Positions 61,419 through 64,000 of a stretch of 64,000 bases of DNA are shown piece after piece (the stretch's first letter is position 1; each line of letters begins with the position of its first letter). The translations under genes were made by a program, and so were the position numbers. A model generated the notes under the pieces. The model was not told the origin of the DNA. It made no database searches and saw only the letters and a program-made list of their open reading frames with translations. Origin of the DNA: Duganella sp. 1224 (GTDB taxonomy: Bacteria > Pseudomonadota > Gammaproteobacteria > Burkholderiales > Burkholderiaceae_D); the NCBI RefSeq assembly GCF_013408245.1, contig NZ_JACBYS010000009.1:62001-126000 (forward strand). Reading direction: 5' to 3'.

Positions 61419-64000
61419 TCACGCCGCCGGCAGCTTGGCAATCTGCTCCTGCATCTTGGCCAGCGTGGCCGAGAAGTTGGCGACGCGTTCCTTCTCCTGC
61501 GCCACCACCTCGGCCGGCGCGCGCGCCACGAAGCTTTCGTTCGACAGCTTGCCGTTGGCCTTGGCGATCTCGCCTTGCAGGCGGGTGATTTCCTTGGTCA
61601 GACGCTCACGCTCGGCCTTGACGTCAATCTCCACCTTCAGCATCAGCTTGGTCGTGCCGACGATGGCCACGGCGGCCGGCGAATCCGGCAGCGCGTCCAC
61701 GATCTGCACTTCCGCCAGCTTGGCCAGCGACTGCACATACGGCGCGAAGCCTTCCATCGCCGCCTTGTCGGCCGGGTTGCCCGGCTCGACGATCAGCGGC
61801 ACGCGCAGCGATGGCGCCAGCTGCATCTCGCCGCGCAGGTTGCGCGTCGCGTCGGTCAGCGCCTTCAACTGCTGCATCCAGGCCTCGGCCGATTCATCGA
61901 TCAGCGCGGTGTTGGCGATCGGGTACGGCTGCAGCATGATCGAGTCGCCGGTCTTGCCGGCCAGCGGCGCAACCGCCTGCCACAGCGCCTCGGTGACGAA
62001 CGGAATCACCGGATGCGCCAGGCGCAGCACCACTTCCAGCACGCGCAGCAGCGTGTGGCGGGTGGCGCGCTGCTGGCCCTCGGTGCCGCTTTGCACCTGC
62101 ACCTTGGCCACTTCCAGGTACCAGTCGCAGTACTCGTCCCAGACGAACTTGTAGATGGCCGAGGCGATGTTGTCGAAGCGGTAGTCTTCGAAGCCCTTGG
62201 CCACGTCCAGCTCGGCCTTTTGCAGCAGCGAGATGATCCACTTGTCGGCCGGCGACAGGTCGGCGTCCGAGGCCGAGCAGTCCTTGCCTTCGGTGTTCAT
62301 CATCACGAAGCGGGTGGCGTTCCACATCTTGTTACAGAAGTTGCGGTAGCCTTCGCAGCGGCCCAGGTCGAAGTTGATGTTGCGGCCCAGCGAGGCGTAC
62401 GAGGCCATCGTGAAGCGCACGGCGTCGGTGCCGTAGGCGGCGATACCTTCCGGGAATTCCTTGCGCGTGGCCTTGGCGATCTTCTCGGCCGCTTTCGGGT
62501 TCATCAGGCCGGTGGTGCGTTTCTCCACCAGCGCGTCGACGCCGATGCCGTCGATCAGGTCGATCGGGTCCAGCGTGTTGCCCTTGGACTTGGACATCTT
62601 CTGGCCCTGCGAATCACGCACCAGGCCGTGCACGTACACGGTTTCAAACGGTACCTTGCCGGTGAAGTGCGCGGTCATCATGACCATGCGCGCCACCCAG
62701 AAGAAGATGATGTCGAAGCCGGTCACCAGCACCGACGACGGCAGGAAGGCCTTGATGTCCGGCGTTTCTTGCGGCCAGCCCAGGGTCGAGAACGGCACCA
62801 GCGCGGACGAGAACCAGGTGTCCAGCACGTCGTTGTCGCGGCGCAGCGGCGCGGTAATGCCCTTGGCGGCGGCCTGCGCCCTGGCTTCGTCCTCGGTGCG
62901 GGCGACGAAGATGTTGCCGGCGTCGTCGTACCAGGCCGGGATCTGGTGGCCCCACCACAGCTGGCGCGAGATGCACCAGTCCTGGATGTTGTTCAGCCAC
63001 TGGTTGTAGGTGGTGCTCCAGTTTTCCGGCACGAACTTGATCTCGCCGCTGGCGACTTTTTCCAGCGCCACTTCGGCGATCGACTTGCCCGGATTGAAGG
63101 TGCCTTCCGGCGCCGGCTGGCTCATGGCCACGAACCATTGGTCGGTCAGCATCGGCTCGATGACCACGCCGGTGCGGTCGCCGCGCGGCACCATCAGCTT
63201 GTGTTTCTTGACTTCTTCCAGCAGGCCCTGGGCTTCCAGGTCGGCGACGATTTTCTTGCGCGCTTCAAAGCGGTCCAGGCCGCGATAGGCGGCCGGCGCG
63301 TCGTCGACGATCTTGGCGTCCAGCGTCAGGATCGACGGCATCGCCAGCTTGTGGCGCTGGCCGACGGCGTAGTCGTTGAAGTCGTGCGCCGGCGTGATTT
63401 TCACGCAGCCGGTGCCGAAGGCCTTGTCGACGTAGGAGTCAGCGATGATCGGGATTTCGCGGCCGACCAGCGGCAGCGTCAGCATCTTGCCGACCAGCGC
63501 CTGGTAGCGCTCGTCGGTGGGATCGACCGCCACGGCGACGTCGCCGAGCATGGTTTCAGGACGGGTGGTAGCCACGGTCAGGTGGCCGCTGCCGTCGGCC
63601 AGCGGGTACTTGATGTACCACATCGAGCCGTCTTCTTCCTCCGACACCACTTCCAGGTCGGACACGGCGGTGCCCAGCACCGGGTCCCAGTTGACCAGGC
63701 GCTTGCCGCGGTAGATCAGGCCTTGCTCGTGCAGGCGCACGAACACCTCGGTGACGACCTTGGAGCGCTCGGCGTCCATGGTGAAGTATTCGCGTTGCCA
63801 GTCCGGCGAGGCGCCCAGGCGGCGCATCTGGCCGGTGATGGTGGAGCCGGATTTCTCTTTCCACTCCCAGACTTTTTCGATGAACTTTTCGCGGCCGAGG
63901 TCGTGGCGCGAGATTTTCTGCGCGTCGAGCTGGCGCTCCACCACGATCTGGGTGGCGATGCCGGCGTGGTCGGTGCCGGGAATCCAGGCGGTGTTATGGC
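61419..64000 (-). CDS. valS: Valyl-tRNA synthetase (5' end beyond window)
   Basis: The C-terminal 860 residues of ValRS; the frame runs off the window edge, so the HIGH motif and about the first 90 residues are missing. Visible parts: PGTDHAGIATQ near the edge, the CP1 editing domain, KMSKSKGNTLDP, the anticodon-binding domain (about 550-720 of the visible part) and a C-terminal coiled coil (ERLTKEITRLQGEIAKANGK) that grips the tRNA. It charges tRNA-Val and edits Thr-tRNA-Val. Confidence 0.97.
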   Translation of the reverse strand, partial: HNTAWIPGTDHAGIATQIVVERQLDAQKISRHDLGREKFIEKVWEWKEKSGSTITGQMRRLGASPDWQREYFTMDAERSKVVTEVFVRLHEQGLIYRGKRLVNWDPVLGTAVSDLEVVSEEEDGSMWYIKYPLADGSGHLTVATTRPETMLGDVAVAVDPTDERYQALVGKMLTLPLVGREIPIIADSYVDKAFGTGCVKITPAHDFNDYAVGQRHKLAMPSILTLDAKIVDDAPAAYRGLDRFEARKKIVADLEAQGLLEEVKKHKLMVPRGDRTGVVIEPMLTDQWFVAMSQPAPEGTFNPGKSIAEVALEKVASGEIKFVPENWSTTYNQWLNNIQDWCISRQLWWGHQIPAWYDDAGNIFVARTEDEARAQAAAKGITAPLRRDNDVLDTWFSSALVPFSTLGWPQETPDIKAFLPSSVLVTGFDIIFFWVARMVMMTAHFTGKVPFETVYVHGLVRDSQGQKMSKSKGNTLDPIDLIDGIGVDALVEKRTTGLMNPKAAEKIAKATRKEFPEGIAAYGTDAVRFTMASYASLGRNINFDLGRCEGYRNFCNKMWNATRFVMMNTEGKDCSASDADLSPADKWIISLLQKAELDVAKGFEDYRFDNIASAIYKFVWDEYCDWYLEVAKVQVQSGTEGQQRATRHTLLRVLEVVLRLAHPVIPFVTEALWQAVAPLAGKTGDSIMLQPYPIANTALIDESAEAWMQQLKALTDATRNLRGEMQLAPSLRVPLIVEPGNPADKAAMEGFAPYVQSLAKLAEVQIVDALPDSPAAVAIVGTTKLMLKVEIDVKAERERLTKEITRLQGEIAKANGKLSNESFVARAPAEVVAQEKERVANFSATLAKMQEQIAKLPAA

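Overview
The window is a GC-rich chromosomal segment from a betaproteobacterium, most likely an Oxalobacteraceae member of the Duganella/Massilia/Janthinobacterium type. That placement is inference from gene content and order (dusB-fis-purH-ruvCAB, def-fmt, LysM-dprA-smg-topB, rplM-rpsI, argC-erpA-anmK), high GC at third codon positions, and the scattered GGGGTCTGACCCC palindromes. No tRNA, rRNA, CRISPR array, prophage or insertion sequence was seen. No gene-free stretch exceeds 300 bases; the longest gap is 56593-56848, and it holds a promoter and an operator-like palindrome.

Layout. 1-4.9 kb: end of an unrecognised Cys-rich gene, a PAAR spike protein, a degenerate EAL/HDOD protein, an SPW membrane protein and an ABC-2 exporter pair. 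4.9-8.7 kb: metH. 8.9-9.4 kb: an AT-richer brnTA toxin-antitoxin cassette. 9.4-11.4 kb: a DsbA-like isomerase and two exported proteins. 11.4-14.3 kb: a tightly packed three-gene operon of a repeat protein, a 2-oxoglutarate/Fe(II) oxygenase-like protein and an FkbM methyltransferase; this is the best candidate for an undescribed system. 14.4-15.5 kb: a nitroreductase under a textbook MerR-type promoter with its divergent regulator. 15.5-22.8 kb: housekeeping (fmt, def, LysM protein, dprA, smg, topB). 22.9-25.7 kb: two small unknown proteins and a chemoreceptor. 25.8-32.4 kb: two ABC systems, one with a permease fused to an M1-type peptidase. 32.5-47.3 kb: coq7, cysS, an OsmC-like protein, rplM-rpsI, argC, erpA, anmK, an M23 peptidase, and the tyrS-dtd-PEBP-phosphatase, dusB-fis and purH genes. 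47.4-50.2 kb: ruvC, ruvA, ruvB and a YaiI-type gene. 50.2-56.6 kb: aldo/keto reductase, LysR regulator, YbaN, ThuA, DUF2147 and an M1 aminopeptidase. 56.8-61.3 kb: a TonB-dependent receptor with a strong promoter and LacI-like operator, then a YheO-type regulator and a PLP ammonia-lyase. 61.4 kb to the end: valS, cut by the window edge.

Two organisational themes stand out. First, every convergent gene pair separated by more than 20 bp in this window carries a palindromic element between its 3' ends (five of five), including one perfect 88-bp palindrome; the remaining convergent pairs overlap, abut or are 10 bp apart. Second, several regulatory regions can be read directly: the MerR promoter at 15.1 kb, the rplM promoter, the palindrome-embedded promoter at 59.7 kb, the receptor promoter at 56.7 kb and a possible attenuator before cysS.
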